Origin: Triplophysa rosa
Taxonomy: Eukaryota; Chordata; Actinopteri; Cypriniformes; Nemacheilidae
Direction of reading: 5' to 3'
NCBI RefSeq assembly: GCF_024868665.1
Contig: NC_079898.1
Span: forward strand, 11,377,209-11,441,208
Length of the DNA stretch: 64,000 bases
Below the pieces are notes generated by a model. It ran no database searches and was not told the DNA's origin. It saw only the letters and a list, made by a program, of their open reading frames with translations. How positions within the stretch are numbered: the first letter of the stretch is position 1; every line of letters begins with the position of its first letter. This document shows, one piece after another, positions 1 to 11,189 of this stretch. Made by a program: the position numbers and the translations under genes.

Positions 1-104
<104 letters not shown>

Positions 105-1126
105 GTCTGTGTACGTGCAGTAAGGCATCTAATCAAACCCGTGACTACAGTCTCAGGGAGATTTGTTAACATTGAAACAACAGAGTTCATTAACACACCC
201 ACAATCCTTTGGGAACAGCACACATCAGCAGACAGCTCTGAGACAAACATATAACACCAACACATCACTCTCAATGAAGCAGCAGCCATTAGATCATCAT
301 TCAAGAATCTCCCATTTGAAACAACTATTAAAATCTCGTTATCTTGTAAAATCTCGAAATATAGCGGTTGTATTCAAAATATTGCTGAATAATTGAGTTG
401 CTGTGTTTTTTTTGGCTAGTCTTCATCTTGACTTTGTGATGACAGAAGACAGTCGTGTGTGAAAATCAGAAATGCCTCACTTCCATAAGTGATTTCAGAG
501 CTCAGTCTACAGAGAATTAGACTTGCTAAGTGCAGAAAAAGCTGCTGAGAGAACAAGCACTTAGTGTGATGGGCACAGAAACGCTGCAGAGCTGTTCTCA
601 CATAGACAAAACGTCTGCATGCACCATATTCTTTCTGGTTCAGAACAGCCCACATGAAGAGCCCATGTCATTGAAATAAAAACTGATCAATCACAGTAAG
701 TTTTGATGGACAAAAAAAACAATGTGTTCTTATTCACAAAAATCACATAGTCAGACTCAGCCTATCAGACTACAGTGTGCAATATGACTCAAACTCTGGG
801 ACAGGAATAGCGGTTTTATCTAAATGAGTGTGTTTGTGCAAGAGAGCATAGAAAAAGTCAGGATTTTGTCACTAAATGATCCACTAAAAAGTAGACTAAG
901 TTCTAGATTTATCAATATTCCTGTAAATTAGAGAGCAGGCACAAAGCACTTACTGTGGCTTTCATACAGGAAACACATCCTCTCTTTGTCTTTTCCAACA
1001 CATAGATTAATATACTCTTGTGATGCTAATAATAGATTTGTACTAATGAAGTATCACTGTGTGCAGAGACACAGTTAGATCCTCCTTAAAGGGCAAGTAT
1101 GGTCCGGCCATCCGTGTGTAGCCCAT
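105..1126. other. Non-coding stretch, no gene seen
   Basis: AT-rich sequence with only short unrelated open frames on both strands. I see no exon with family resemblance, no RNA gene and no clear mobile element before the hAT insertion that begins after it. It could be intron of the attractin-family gene whose first exon lies at 4.57-4.83 kb on the minus strand. Confidence 0.6.
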
Positions 1127-1429
1127 CAGAGCATGTGAGCGGAGCTGAGCGGTGAGAATTTCCGCTCCCCGCTCACGTGGGTGTTCGCGCCCCTCGCTCC
1201 ACCGCTCAAAGTCGCACCAGACCGCTCCGCTCAATTCCGCTCCCCGCTCAGCTACAATTTCATCCCGCACCGGTGAAATTGCTCCACACTCGCTCAAATT
1301 AAAAATTCCTCTGCATGCCTAACACCTGCCATTTTCAACCGAAGCCTTACCCCTCGTTTACACTGCACGCATCTGCGGCACGTTACGGCTCCGACGCGGC
1401 TACCGGAACTGATCGCAGTCATTCTAGTC

Positions 1430-1622
1430 CAGTGGTCACCAACCCTGCTCCTGGAGATCGACCGTCCTGAAGATTTCAGCTCTAACCCCAATCAAACACA
1501 CCTGAACTATCTAATCAAGGTGTTCAGGTTTGCTTGATAATTACAGACAGGTGTGCTGATGCAGGGTTGGAGCTGCAGTCTGCAGGAAGGTCGATCTCCA
1601 GGAACAGGGTTGGTGACCACTG
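1430..1622. mobile_element. hAT-type MITE nested inside the larger hAT element
   Basis: A 193-bp element has inverted ends CAGTGGTCACCAACCCTG and complement. The 8-bp direct repeat TTCTAGTC flanks it exactly (1422-1429 and 1623-1630). No coding capacity. Because it interrupts the larger element, it inserted later. Confidence 0.92.
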
Positions 1623-1731
1623 TTCTAGTCTATGCTTCAGCTGCGATCGGTGCCTCGATCCTCTTCAGGGTTAGCTGGAATTCAAAATACGTGTTCAGCG
1701 CTTCACGTGAACCTATGTGCATCACGCATAA

Positions 1732-1920
1732 TGTCAAAATACGTGCCTGCTGCAGATGCGTCGAAAGGGTTTATGATAAAAGAGACGCTCGCGTTCAGAA
1801 GACACTGCATTAACACTTAACTCTGATTACACATGAGACTAAGCAAGTATCTAGCAAACGCGAGAGTCTCTTTTATTAAAAACCCTTTCAACGCGTCTGC
1901 AGCAGGCACGTATTTTGACA
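1732..1920. repeat. Near-perfect long palindrome (two 64-bp arms, about 61-bp loop)
   Basis: The arm at 1732-1795 is the reverse complement of 1857-1920 with only a few mismatches. Weaker symmetry extends outward on both sides to about 1.64 and 2.05 kb. It sits in the core of the hAT element at 1127-2282 and gives that element a foldback-like interior. Confidence 0.85.
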
Positions 1921-2352
1921 TGACGCGACACACACATGACGGGCTAAATACATGTTTTCCCGAGCTTCGCATTACTGCTTCCCCTGAAGAGGAGTCATGG
2001 ATCGCCACTGCTATGCTTGTGTTTACACCAGACATCTCTACTTCACAACGATCGATTTTTGAAGTGTAGGCTGACAGTTTTGTTAATTGTTGAAGGCACA
2101 GGTGAATTCTGGGTGGATTTGTGCATGCCCTAGACTCGTGGTGTGAGCGGTATCGGAGCGGAACCGGAGCGAGACAGAGCGATCGCTCCGGCCTTTGGAT
2201 AAAAACACACTCCGCGCTCCGACTATATTTCGCGCGCTCCGCTCCCCGCCCGCTCCCTGCTCCTCTCCGCTCACATGCTCTGTAGCCCATTTTTTGAGAC
2301 CACGTGGACGTGACGCGTACAACAGCGCATGCGCGAGAAAAGTGCCTTAGTC

Positions 2353-2497
2353 CAGTGTTTCCCAACCCTTCCAGAATGTTTTAGTTCTCTCCCTATATGA
2401 AACACCTGATTGATGAGTTGATTCAGGTGTTTTATATAGGGAGAGATCTAAAACATTCTGGAAGGTGTGCCCCGAGGACCAGGGTTGGGAAACACTG
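2353..2497. mobile_element. hAT-type MITE, 145 bp
   Basis: Inverted ends CAGTGTTTCCCAACCC and complement enclose a near-palindromic core. The 8-bp direct repeat CCTTAGTC flanks it exactly (2345-2352 and 2498-2505). No coding capacity. Confidence 0.92.
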
Positions 2498-2505
2498 CCT
2501 TAGTC

Positions 2506-4569
2506 CACTAGGGGTCAATATAGACAGAAAGTGTGCAGTGTGCAATTGACGAAGAAGAATGATACAAAACCAACATGCTGAAACCAAGAACAGTAAGCTA
2601 AGAAGCATATCCTTCTCCATACTGTTTGGCTGTTGTTCTTTGTTGTCATGCTGTTTGCTCGTATTGTTTGCTATGGCGAATGTCTTCCTCTATCATTAAT
2701 TTGCAGTGGGTCTGTAAATAACGCGACTCAGCGCTGCCCTCTGACGGTCTGATAGAGCACACATACTCATTTGTACTGCGCATGTGTCGAACTCGGATAT
2801 TCACGCTTAATCCGTGATGAGTATGCTCAAGAAGCTGTGCGGACGCATTTGTGCGCGAAAAGGACACGGACGCGGAAAGTATACCCGCTCCTTAACTCGA
2901 CCTCGAACACAAACTGCCCTCTTAAGTCCCTCACAATAAAGTCCTGTGGTGGCATGATGGTTCAGTGATGGTATCAGGCTGTAATACTGTAGTATGTGCA
3001 AAAACAGTATAATTACATCACCATGTCAAAAAACATATCACACATCTACTGTCATATGCCCTGTGTCACATCAGTGACACTGTTTAGCATACATACTCAT
3101 AGATCACATAAAAACATTCATGTCTCTGTAACATTAGCCAGCTAAAGTTTTATACCTGTTATATACTGTGAAGAAACTATAGAGAGGCTTATATATCAGC
3201 TAGGCAAATACATTTTTGGTCAATCTGAAATATCCTGAATTGGCCGATAAGCTTGCTGGTTTGGGTGATGGACAAACTCTACGGACTTTTGACAGATGGG
3301 GAGTAACAATACACTCATCTCACAACACAATACACGATTCTGACCGTATCACAATATTTGGAACAAAATCTTTCAAAAATTCAAAGATTTATTTCTAAAA
3401 CATTAACAACTTTGATTAGCATTTGTTATTTTGCTAAAGAACTGACAACATTCAACCTTCTATATGTAAATTAATAAAACTTCAATAGATCTGACACTGA
3501 AAAATAAAACTGAAATTTAACGCACGACCAGTAAAAGAGTCAAAATTATAAATGATGTTGCAGGTCACATGTTGGCAACTCAACCAATAGAATTATACAG
3601 ACGTCAAAACAATCGCCATACCACTACTATAAATACAGTATCTTAAAAAAATAAACATCTTAAAAACACAATTATGCGATACATTGATATAACTTTTACA
3701 CCCCAATAATAAACACTTCTTGCTTTTAATGTTTATAGTGATAACTGGGTAAACACTGAGTGAAATAACTTGTTTCATTTTAACAATTTTAAGAACTTAT
3801 ATTCTAATGACATGTGCATATAAGATGTCTTCATTCAAAAAAAGAGCAAATTGCGAATTCAGACTACAATTACACCAGACTTTATAAAGGGTTATAAGGA
3901 AAAAAGGAACATTCCGGTAGTAAGATTAAATGACCTGCAAGCTCTTATATTCCACTTAATTCATGATACCAGACTGAGATGCTGGTCTGTGAATGACTAC
4001 ATGCATCTCATGATATGGTTGAATTAAAACTGCCTCCAGTCTGTCTGTATTAGATTCATGATTGACACCACATGACCATTTGGAGCCTGATTCACCCCAA
4101 ATGAGCCAATGGCTCCAATGCAAACAGTGTCTCTGGCAGACTTTGCCCATGAGTGACTTTTCAGTACTGTTGACCCGTTTGCCAGTCATATTCCACATTT
4201 CCAATCTCAACATGTTGCTTTTATACTGTATGACAACAATAAGGTTGACTTTAAGCCACTTTATAACACTCTTTGTAATGATATGTAAAAAGCAAAGACT
4301 ACCAAGGCTAACAATACAAACTGACAACAAGAGGGCTCAACAAGTCATTCTTCTAGAATATACAACGCAGCTTGCACACGTTCACGATTATTTGACAAAC
4401 AACTTAAAATTCTGTTAAATTGTGGCACAGATAACCTCTCTTCAAGATGTCTGTGATAGGAGAAGACTGGGAAATGTTACACTGCCCTGAATGAACTTCC
4501 CGCATCACACACACACACTAATATCAATGTCACGACCATCAGCTGCTATAGGCGCCGTCTCTGTCTCAC
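2506..4569. other. Non-coding stretch left of attractin exon 1, probably its first intron
   Basis: On the minus strand this lies directly 3' of the splice donor of the attractin-family first exon, so it is most simply the start of intron 1. I searched it by eye for a CUB-domain exon, the next expected piece of attractin, and found none. Apart from the fragment at 3410-3580, I see only short unrelated open frames. Confidence 0.5.
3410..3580 (-). repeat. Inverted copy of a repeat also present at 12.7-12.95 kb and 15.6-16.0 kb
   Basis: Read on the minus strand, this stretch contains the same AACATGTGACCTGCAACA start and the same 'attaattcacatacagaagg' segment as the 12.7-12.95 kb region. It is therefore a dispersed repeat and not unique sequence. 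The family was not identified. Confidence 0.65.
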
Positions 4570-4832
4570 CTGAAGCGGCCGCCGCAGTGCTGGCACTGGT
4601 CCCCGACCCATCCCGGCTCACATACACACACGCCACTGGCTGTGTTGCACTGCCCGTTCATACACGGTTTATCGCACTCTTTCGCTTCCGTGGCCGCGGG
4701 CACACGCACCAGTCCGCTGAAAGCTACGATGAAGAGAAGAGATCGGAGCACGATCCCGTGAAGGCCTACGCGAGGCAGGCCGAGCGTCAGACACCGGCCC
4801 CGGCCGAGGGCCATCCGTACCTCCGCGGCCAT
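4570..4832 (-). CDS. Attractin-family first coding exon: signal peptide and EGF-like module (partial gene)
   Basis: The exon opens with an ATG at 4832 and ends in an AG|GTGAGA donor at 4570, giving 87 complete codons. Residues 27-41 are a hydrophobic signal-anchor-like segment (LRSLLFIVAFSGLV). They are followed by a cysteine-rich EGF-like unit (ECDKPCMNGQC ... CVCEPGWVGDQCQHCGGRF) that closely resembles the start of mature attractin/attractin-like 1, just before the CUB domain. Attractins are large receptors with CUB, EGF, kelch, C-type lectin, PSI and laminin-EGF modules. The remaining exons would lie at lower coordinates, outside this window. The exons at 16-27 kb are on the same strand but upstream, so they cannot belong to this transcript. 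I cannot decide between atrn and atrnl1. An alternative start is Met7 (4814). Confidence 0.85.
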
Positions 4833-5110
4833 CCGCGCAAAAATGGCTGACAGTCGGTGCGAAATCCGCTGCTAGTCCGGGCGACCGGAGGACGGGGAGG
4901 AAGAAGGGCAGTGTCTGCGATGCAGTCGGCAGCCCGTGGTTTCTTTGGAAACTGATTTTTTTATCTTTTCAGCCCGTTCACATCATACCGATGCTTATCG
5001 CTGCGGTACTGAGACGCATATTGACACCCGGAAGTGACGAGATTTTAGAGAGCTGCGGAAGTGCGCAGCGATTGATGAGCAGCGCGAGAATTAAATCGGT
5101 TGATTTTGAC
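4833..5110 (-). promoter_or_regulatory. CpG-rich promoter region of the attractin-family gene
   Basis: The sequence just upstream of the exon-1 ATG is CpG-dense compared with its AT-rich surroundings. It contains CCGGAAGTGACG at 5028-5039, an ETS-type site fused to a CRE-like half, and a second GCGGAAGTGCGC nearby. This arrangement is typical of TATA-less housekeeping-type promoters. The transcription start was not determined. Confidence 0.55.
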
Positions 5111-5284
5111 TTAAAAATCACGGCTCAAGATTAATACAAAATATATATAGGAATATATTTCTATTTACAGTATAAATGACACATACTAAACAACGTTTTC
5201 TATAGGACAGATACATGATTGATACATGACATGATTGTCATAACAATAAAATGTATTTTTCTTTAGCTTTTTAATAGCCATATT

Positions 5285-5600
5285 ATTAAATTGTATTATT
5301 GTTTGTATCTCGTTTCACCAGCCATTCTGGTTACAGAATTTACTCCTGCAGGGAGTTCAACTGTAGCTCAACAGCGATTCCTGGTGCCATTTTATCATAT
5401 TCAACCATCCAACGTGTTTTGTAAGATATGACGAATGTTACACAACTGGGTGGTTGACGTATAACTTTTCTCAATTTAACATTAAGAGCTTATTTTCGCC
5501 TATATGTATGCATTGCATACGGTCACTTTTATTTTGAATTCGAAACAAGTGAAATATTTTAAAGATGCTTTCATATTTTCAGTATTTAATACTAATATTT
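5285..5600. repeat. Diverged block shared with 27.73-28.03 kb (upstream of both attractin copies)
   Basis: Runs such as ATTCTGGTTACA, AACTGTAGCTCAACAGCGA and AACGTGTTTTG recur in the same order and orientation at 27.75-28.03 kb. In both places the block is followed by a foldback MITE of the same family. The shared order supports a duplicated flank of the attractin-family gene, although an unrecognised dispersed repeat is the alternative. Confidence 0.65.
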
Positions 5601-5780
5601 CAATGAAAATTATTTTATCAGTCACACACTCTCATGTCATTCCAAACCTGTATGACTTTCTATCTTCTGCAGAAGATAAAAGAAGATATTTTGAAGAAAG
5701 TTGATTGGGGACCCATTGACTTACATTGTATGAACACAAAACCAGACATTTCTCAAATTATCCACTTTTGTGTTCCATAA
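5600..5780. mobile_element. Foldback MITE fragment (TAGTTCACCC family)
   Basis: It contains the family's 'ctcatgtcattccaaacctgtatgactttct' type core (15-20 base matches to other copies) and the 'agaagatattttgaag' segment. The outer ends are eroded. About ten members of this family lie in the window. Confidence 0.7.
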
Positions 5781-7740
5781 TGAATGTGTTCAAAACATAA
5801 ATAGAATATTACTTCTAACAATTTAAGAAATAACACGTAAGTCACCAACAATCAACGTGCACAATGCAATACATTATATTTGTGATGACCACAGGAACAA
5901 TACTAAACTTACCTATCTCGAATGGACACACGCTATTTTTAACATATACCAGGTATGTGCTTTGTGGTCTTTTGCTCAATCTGTTCTAAACTTCGTCGTT
6001 GCTCACGTGCGTCTGTCTCGTGTACAACCACTTTCACTGCTTCCACCCATGTCCACTAGATGGTGCCATGTATCTGTCAGCATCATTCATCAGCATTGAT
6101 CATCATTTGCTCACACTCGGCTCCCCAGATCAAGTTCAAGTTCAAAGCCTTTACTGTCGTATGCACAGCTGCATGCAATTAAAAGATGGTCTGGACTACA
6201 ATGTTTCTGGTATTTTTATTGAATATGATTATTATGCAAAGGATCATGACATACTTTTTTATTTTTTAATATGTTCTTTGGGGTTCACTTAAAAAATTAA
6301 AATAATCATGTAATTGGAAAACATGGGCTTTCAGCATCATCACTGAACTTCTGCAGTGCAAAACAAAATGCGTCACTAAAAAACCTTTAATGAAATCACA
6401 TTATTCCATATAACAGTCACAATATACAGTGTTTATAGACAGATGTCTGCAGAAGATCCTACACATATGCAGAGAACTCTGTTGACCAGTTCAAGTCTTT
6501 TTGTGTTTCAGCAGTTGTTATAGAGGATTAGTTTTACTTCTCTGTGTTTGTACTGAAAATAAAATCTAGTTCCTAAAACTGTTTCTGACCTTTCTCAGCC
6601 CACAGAAGTTTTTGAAGATAGAAGATTGTACCATATAATACATGAGACCTCCTCCTCTTTAATAGGCCTATCTTTAATCATTAGTATAAAACTCCTATAT
6701 TATTTTATGTCTAATCTGCAATTATCACAACATGTGTACTTTGTGTTGTGTACTATTTCTCACCTTAGTAGTCATGGACACTCATCGAATTTGCATTCAC
6801 TCTACTTAAGATCTGTTCTTCATTGTCGGGTCTTGAGTCCGTTGAATTAGTGTTTTATTGGTTATCTGAATTTCTGTTTGCCTTGTGGATTTTTAAAAGA
6901 CTTTACCGTCTTCAACATTGTCGTGCATGTTTGATACTACACAATTCTGTGACAGAAATAGCAAACGATGACAAAATTTGAATAAGATGGTCAAACAAAA
7001 CACAAAGTTACTTATGATATTTAGTGTTTATTCAAATAAGTATTGTTTGTAAACAACATTATAATTTATATTTTGGTGAAGTTTTGTCTCTTCAACTCTT
7101 CAACTGAGTTATAAGTTGAACTTTGATAGTTGAGTATATTTAAAAGTAAGCCATGTTATGAAGCTGCAGGCATCTGAAGACAGATTTCTTTACTAAAGTA
7201 GCAGTGCATAAAAAAATGCATATATAAATAACACTCATGATATAACAACAACAACAACAACAAAAACCTGTCAACCTGAAAAAATTTATAAACATCATAT
7301 GCAAATTTTCCATGCCACGCACAGACGTGGTCTTGGTCCAAGTACTTAAACCTTCCTTATGTCTAGTCTGCTGACACTTTCAGATTTAGGATCAACTTGC
7401 CTGTAAGATTTCAGCTGCTTTTTTATATCTGATTCTAATTTGATTTTACATTTTCATCAGCTTTTTATTGTACTAAGTTTCTCAAAGTTCTTTTCTAATC
7501 TTTATTTTTAACTGTTTTCCCTTTTCAAGTTTAAATTGTTACTGATTTTGCAAACTATTTTTGTCTCAACATAGTTTTGAAAATCTTGCTTAATAAGTGC
7601 TTTTTAAATTGAACTCTTGTTTTGTTTCACTGGTTATACCAGAGGTTTTTAAACTCCCAGGGGGAGGTGCTAGGGTGTCCCTCTCAAAGGATCATCATAT
7701 TTGTGGTTCCTTGGCATTATAAAATTCGAAAACCCCTGAA
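5781..7740. other. Intergenic AT-rich stretch, no gene seen
   Basis: No exon-like open frame or RNA gene is recognisable on either strand. The last part may include untranslated leader exons of the ApoL-like gene, because a good splice acceptor (tttccag) lies at about 7770, only nine bases before its ATG. I could not identify the matching upstream donor. Confidence 0.45.
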
Positions 7741-7778
7741 GATCTGTGTTTTCTCTTTTCACATTTCCAGCTGTAATC

Positions 7779-8866
7779 ATGGAGGATGCAGATAAGTTGT
7801 GCGAGTCGCTTTTGTTGTGGTTGGAAAAGCGAAAGGAGTGTGCTGATAAGCTGTCGGCTCTGGCGCAAGAATTGGAAGATCTGCACAAGAGCAGCAACAT
7901 CTCTCAAGTTGTCGGAACGGCCACATCTGTGCTCTCAATATTTGCGGCAGCGCTCGCCACTGTCTTCACAGGAGGTCTGGCTGCCCCTCTACAGGCCGCC
8001 GCTGCAGCGGGCAGTGTAGTCAGCATCACATCCACATTGGTAGAGGCGGGCGTCTCCAGCAGTACCATGAATACAGCTACTGCTTTAATCACAGAAGATC
8101 AGAAGATTGGGAAGAACATTCAGGAGCTACTGCGAGGTTTGAGGGAGAGGTGTGGAGGGAAGCAGCTTGGGGCTCACGCCTCTGGAGGTTCCACCTCTGA
8201 TACTGTGGAATGTGAGGTGGCCACTCTACTTATGGGGGCTCTGGCTGGACGAAATAAGATTCCGGTTCCTCTGGACATGCTCAGAAGCTTCAACAGGGCC
8301 ACGTTCTTTCATCAGGAAGGTGGATTGAATTCTGCTGATGCCCATGGCTTAATTTCCAAAGCTGTTGGCCTTGTTGTCAATCTAGGCAAGAGCGGAATGA
8401 TTGAGGTTTCAAAAGTATCAGCCAAAGAAATGGTGAAGGACATGGGATCCATTGGCATGAGAACTGCTGTTAAAACAGGATCAAGGGTATTACCTTTTTT
8501 CTTTTTGAGAGAGTGGAAATTATAATTGTGACACTGAAGTTAGTGACTGTTCAAGAGAACAGCTTTAAATATGGCAACACATCACATGCATGTTAACATT
8601 TATAATGTCGATTTTGTGTCTAATGTACAATATTGTGTGTTCTGTGTTTTTTAGCTTTCTAGCTGCTGGGCATGATTGGTTTAGATGTGCCTCTGTATGA
8701 CTTGATTGTGAGGTGTGAAGAAATGGTGAAGGGCAATCAGGTCACGGAAGCCAGCCAGTTCCTACGGGATTCAGCAAGGGAAATACTGGAAGCCGGGAGC
8801 AAGCTGAAGGACCAGCTGAATGCAATGCAGTATGATGTTTTATTTTGTAATTACACACCTGTCTGA
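7779..8866 (+). CDS. Apolipoprotein-L-like protein, two coding exons
   Basis: Coding exons are 7779-8486 (236 codons, donor AGG|GTATTA) and 8663-8866 (67 codons plus stop, acceptor ttctag). Both are phase 0 and give 303 residues. An acceptor at about 7770 implies an upstream 5'-UTR exon. The protein has an amphipathic, charged N-terminus (1-40) and a long Ala/Gly/Val-rich hydrophobic stretch (about 44-92, with GTATSVLSIFAAALATVF and GGLAAPLQAAAAAG). A C-terminal helical part carries GMIGLDVPLYDLIVRCEEMVKG, the pattern and length of the ApoL family. ApoLs are membrane-inserting, often ion-channel-forming proteins, and several act in defence. The ApoL assignment rests on this pattern and the substrate or trigger is unknown. 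The next gene lies 640 bp downstream on the same strand. Confidence 0.82.
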
Positions 8867-9506
8867 CCAAAGTTTAATGGCAAGTGGTCTGGGCAAATGT
8901 GATGACATTTTAACAATATGAAAATATATATGTATATTATATAGGCAACAGCTGCAGACAAACTAAGAGACCACTTCAAAGACCATTTTCAGTTTTTCTA
9001 AATGTACTATTTATAGGTATGTGTTTAGGTAAAATGATATATTTTATAATTGTTTCATTCTGTGAACATCTAACAATATTTCTACCAAATTTCAAAACAA
9101 AAATATTGTTTCTATTTGCATTTATTCACAGAAAATGAAAACTGTCAAAATAACAGAAACTGTCTTTTTTCAGACCTCAAATACTGGAAAGAAAACTAGT
9201 TCAGATTCACTTTTTAGTAATACAGCAGTAATATTTGTGGATGTATTTAGGAAAGGTTTTTTTTAATTATGTGATATCCTTGATTTTTATTACAGTTTTC
9301 ATGAGTCTTTTCATGCTGTCAGTCTTTAACATTACTGTTGGATGACTTTATGTCACTCCTGATGTTTGATTTTGTTGAAATTCAACAAACACTAGATTGG
9401 AATGGCTACAATACATCTAGAAATGATGATTCAATGACAATTTTGACTGGTCTCAATTTTTCTCCGCAGCTGTATATATAGTTTGTATGTATTCTCACAA
9501 TCCAAA

Positions 9507-10418
9507 ATGTCTCATTTCAGTGAGATCATCCAAAAATTGCTGCGAGTGAAGAAGCTTGTAAAGGATTTGGGGGGATATTCCCTCACTATGACTGAGGCTG
9601 ACCAAAACATCATGAATTACATCATAGCAACATGCCCTGACAGCACGGTGGTCTCTTGGCTTCTGCAGCCCAATCGTCAGACTGAATTTCTGAACCTCAT
9701 TCGTTTTTTTGACGAGAAGTTGATTGGCCTTCTTGAAGATTTGCGGAAGCCTCAAGGAAGTCACGTAGACATTGTGTTTGTGGCTCATGGCGAAATCACT
9801 GACCAATTTATGCCAGCAAGTTGCCTGGTTCCCCCACCTATCATCACTGAAACCATTCTGTACTCTCCGTGGAACTGCAAAATTGACGGCTACGCTGCAT
9901 ATTCAATTGCTCAAGGGAACATTGGATTGAGGAATAGAGTTTTTCATAATAATAATAATATAGTTCAATTTGAGCCAAACCCTTTGCCCGATTGCTGGAA
10001 TCGCATGCGAGAATCACGTCTCGGCATCCCAATGATCCTTCTGAGCCCTGTGGGTCCTGAAGACGGAGCGTGGAGAGAGTTTCAGGCGCTACAAGAAGGA
10101 CACATTGAAATAGATGGCCGTGTTATTATTCCATATATTGTCCCACAAGCTTCTGTAACTGCGTATGGGAAGATTCCTTTGTATGTGTTTATATTCGCGT
10201 CATGGTTTACACTCATGGTGGCCAACGGAACAAGAGCCACTGTTCACCTGGCTGCTTGTTTGGAACGTGCGGGAAGCACGCCAAGGCCACAGGAGTGGCG
10301 GGCACAATACGCCTGGACAAATGATGGAACCTTAATGACCGTAAACGTAGATACGGTGAATGTGAACCCTGTGTTATTCAGAGCCTTTAGATCCATGTTT
10401 GACAGAAATATTAGATGA
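9507..10418 (+). CDS. Uncharacterised teleost-type protein (303 aa), possible His-Gly/Cys domain
   Basis: A single intact coding exon lies downstream of a strong acceptor (tttctccgcag, ending at 9470), so a 5'-UTR exon lies upstream. The start is the ATG at 9507. An open frame reaches back to 9483, but that codon is TTG. Residues 1-82 look helical and amphipathic. A compact, mostly beta-rich part follows: VDIVFVAHGE (87-96), ETILYSPWNC (115-124), GIPMILLSP (173-181) and IPLYVFIFASWFTLMVANG (223-241). A strand ending in His94-Gly95, then a strand ending in Cys124, recalls the His/Cys layout of clan CD cysteine peptidases. The 30-residue spacing is short and the rest does not match a peptidase I know. 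I do not recognise the family; treat any function as unproven. A polyA signal lies at 10771. Confidence 0.8.
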   Translation: MSHFSEIIQKLLRVKKLVKDLGGYSLTMTEADQNIMNYIIATCPDSTVVSWLLQPNRQTEFLNLIRFFDEKLIGLLEDLRKPQGSHVDIVFVAHGEITDQFMPASCLVPPPIITETILYSPWNCKIDGYAAYSIAQGNIGLRNRVFHNNNNIVQFEPNPLPDCWNRMRESRLGIPMILLSPVGPEDGAWREFQALQEGHIEIDGRVIIPYIVPQASVTAYGKIPLYVFIFASWFTLMVANGTRATVHLAACLERAGSTPRPQEWRAQYAWTNDGTLMTVNVDTVNVNPVLFRAFRSMFDRNIR

Positions 10419-10770
10419 ATGACTGTCATGAAGTCAACAACAGCTGGATCGTTCCTGTTATGCAACCTGTAGCAAACTAAAAATTAATTTAGCATTTTTC
10501 TTTATATGTTTAGGCTAGATGATATGCTCCTTAACTTTATTTGAACTTGGGAAGCATCTATAGTTAATCACTGAGATTTATTTTGGTTTCTTTACTTTTT
10601 TGGCACATCTTACTGTAGCCTATATCTTTTAAAATAATCACTTTTGTCAGATCAGTGCATCATTGATTTTACTAATTTACTAATTGATTACTAATAATTT
10701 AATCTAGCAGCTTTTTATTTTGCTGTACCCATTCAAAATATCTTCTTATTCATCAAAGAATCAAGTCTGA

Positions 10771-10776
10771 AATAAA
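10771..10776 (+). terminator. Candidate polyadenylation signal AATAAA for the 9.5-kb gene
   Basis: AATAAA lies 353 bases after the stop codon, in AT-rich sequence on the same strand and before the next foldback element. It is the first clear hexamer after the stop. Confidence 0.5.
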
Positions 10777-10883
10777 TATATCCAGAAACCTGATTCAATT
10801 TCCAATTTAAGGACTTTATGGACTGTACTGTACCTTAAAAAAAACTTTGGTCTATCATTATTCTTATTTGAGCTGGGCCATAT

Positions 10884-11150
10884 TAAAGTGATAGTTCACC
10901 CCCCAAAAAAAATCTGTCATAATTTACTCACCTTCTTGTCATTTCAAACCTGTCCAACACAAGAGAAGATGTTTTAAAGACTGTTGGTAACATAACAACA
11001 GCGTAACCCATTCGCTTGCATTCGTTTTTTTCACAATAGAAGTGAATGGGTACCGCTGTTGTTCACTTACCAACATTCTTCTTTTGTGTTCTGAAGAAAG
11101 AAAGTCAACGATGACATGAATTTTCATTTTATTGTGAGCCCAATAAAGCT
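10884..11150. mobile_element. Foldback MITE (TAGTTCACCC family)
   Basis: It begins AAAGTGATAGTTCACCCC and shows the family's long internal inverted symmetry: 'gttggtaacataacaacagcg' (20-base scale) against 'cgctgttgttcacttaccaac'. No coding capacity. Confidence 0.8.
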
Positions 11151-11189
11151 ATGAAGGCCAAAAAACAAACGACACATCACACACTTGTA

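Larger units (their letters stand above)
1127..2282. mobile_element. Non-autonomous hAT-type transposon (about 1.16 kb) with 8-bp target duplication
   Basis: The ends are inverted: CAGAGCATGTGAGCGGAG at the left and its complement at the right. They are flanked by the direct repeat TAGCCCAT (1119-1126 and 2283-2290), the 8-bp duplication expected of hAT elements. GC-rich CCGCTCC/GAGCGG motifs are clustered just inside both ends, as is common for subterminal transposase sites. The interior has no transposase reading frame. It carries a younger hAT element (1430-1622) and a strong palindrome (1732-1920). Confidence 0.85.

Noticed and set aside
3956..4418. Overlapping open frames of about 120 codons on both strands
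   Set aside because: No similarity to any family I know, no convincing splice sites, and the composition is typical of non-coding DNA.
9483..9506. Earlier start codon for the 9.5-kb gene
   Set aside because: The codon at 9483 is TTG. The first ATG in frame is 9507, and a splice acceptor lies just upstream at 9470.
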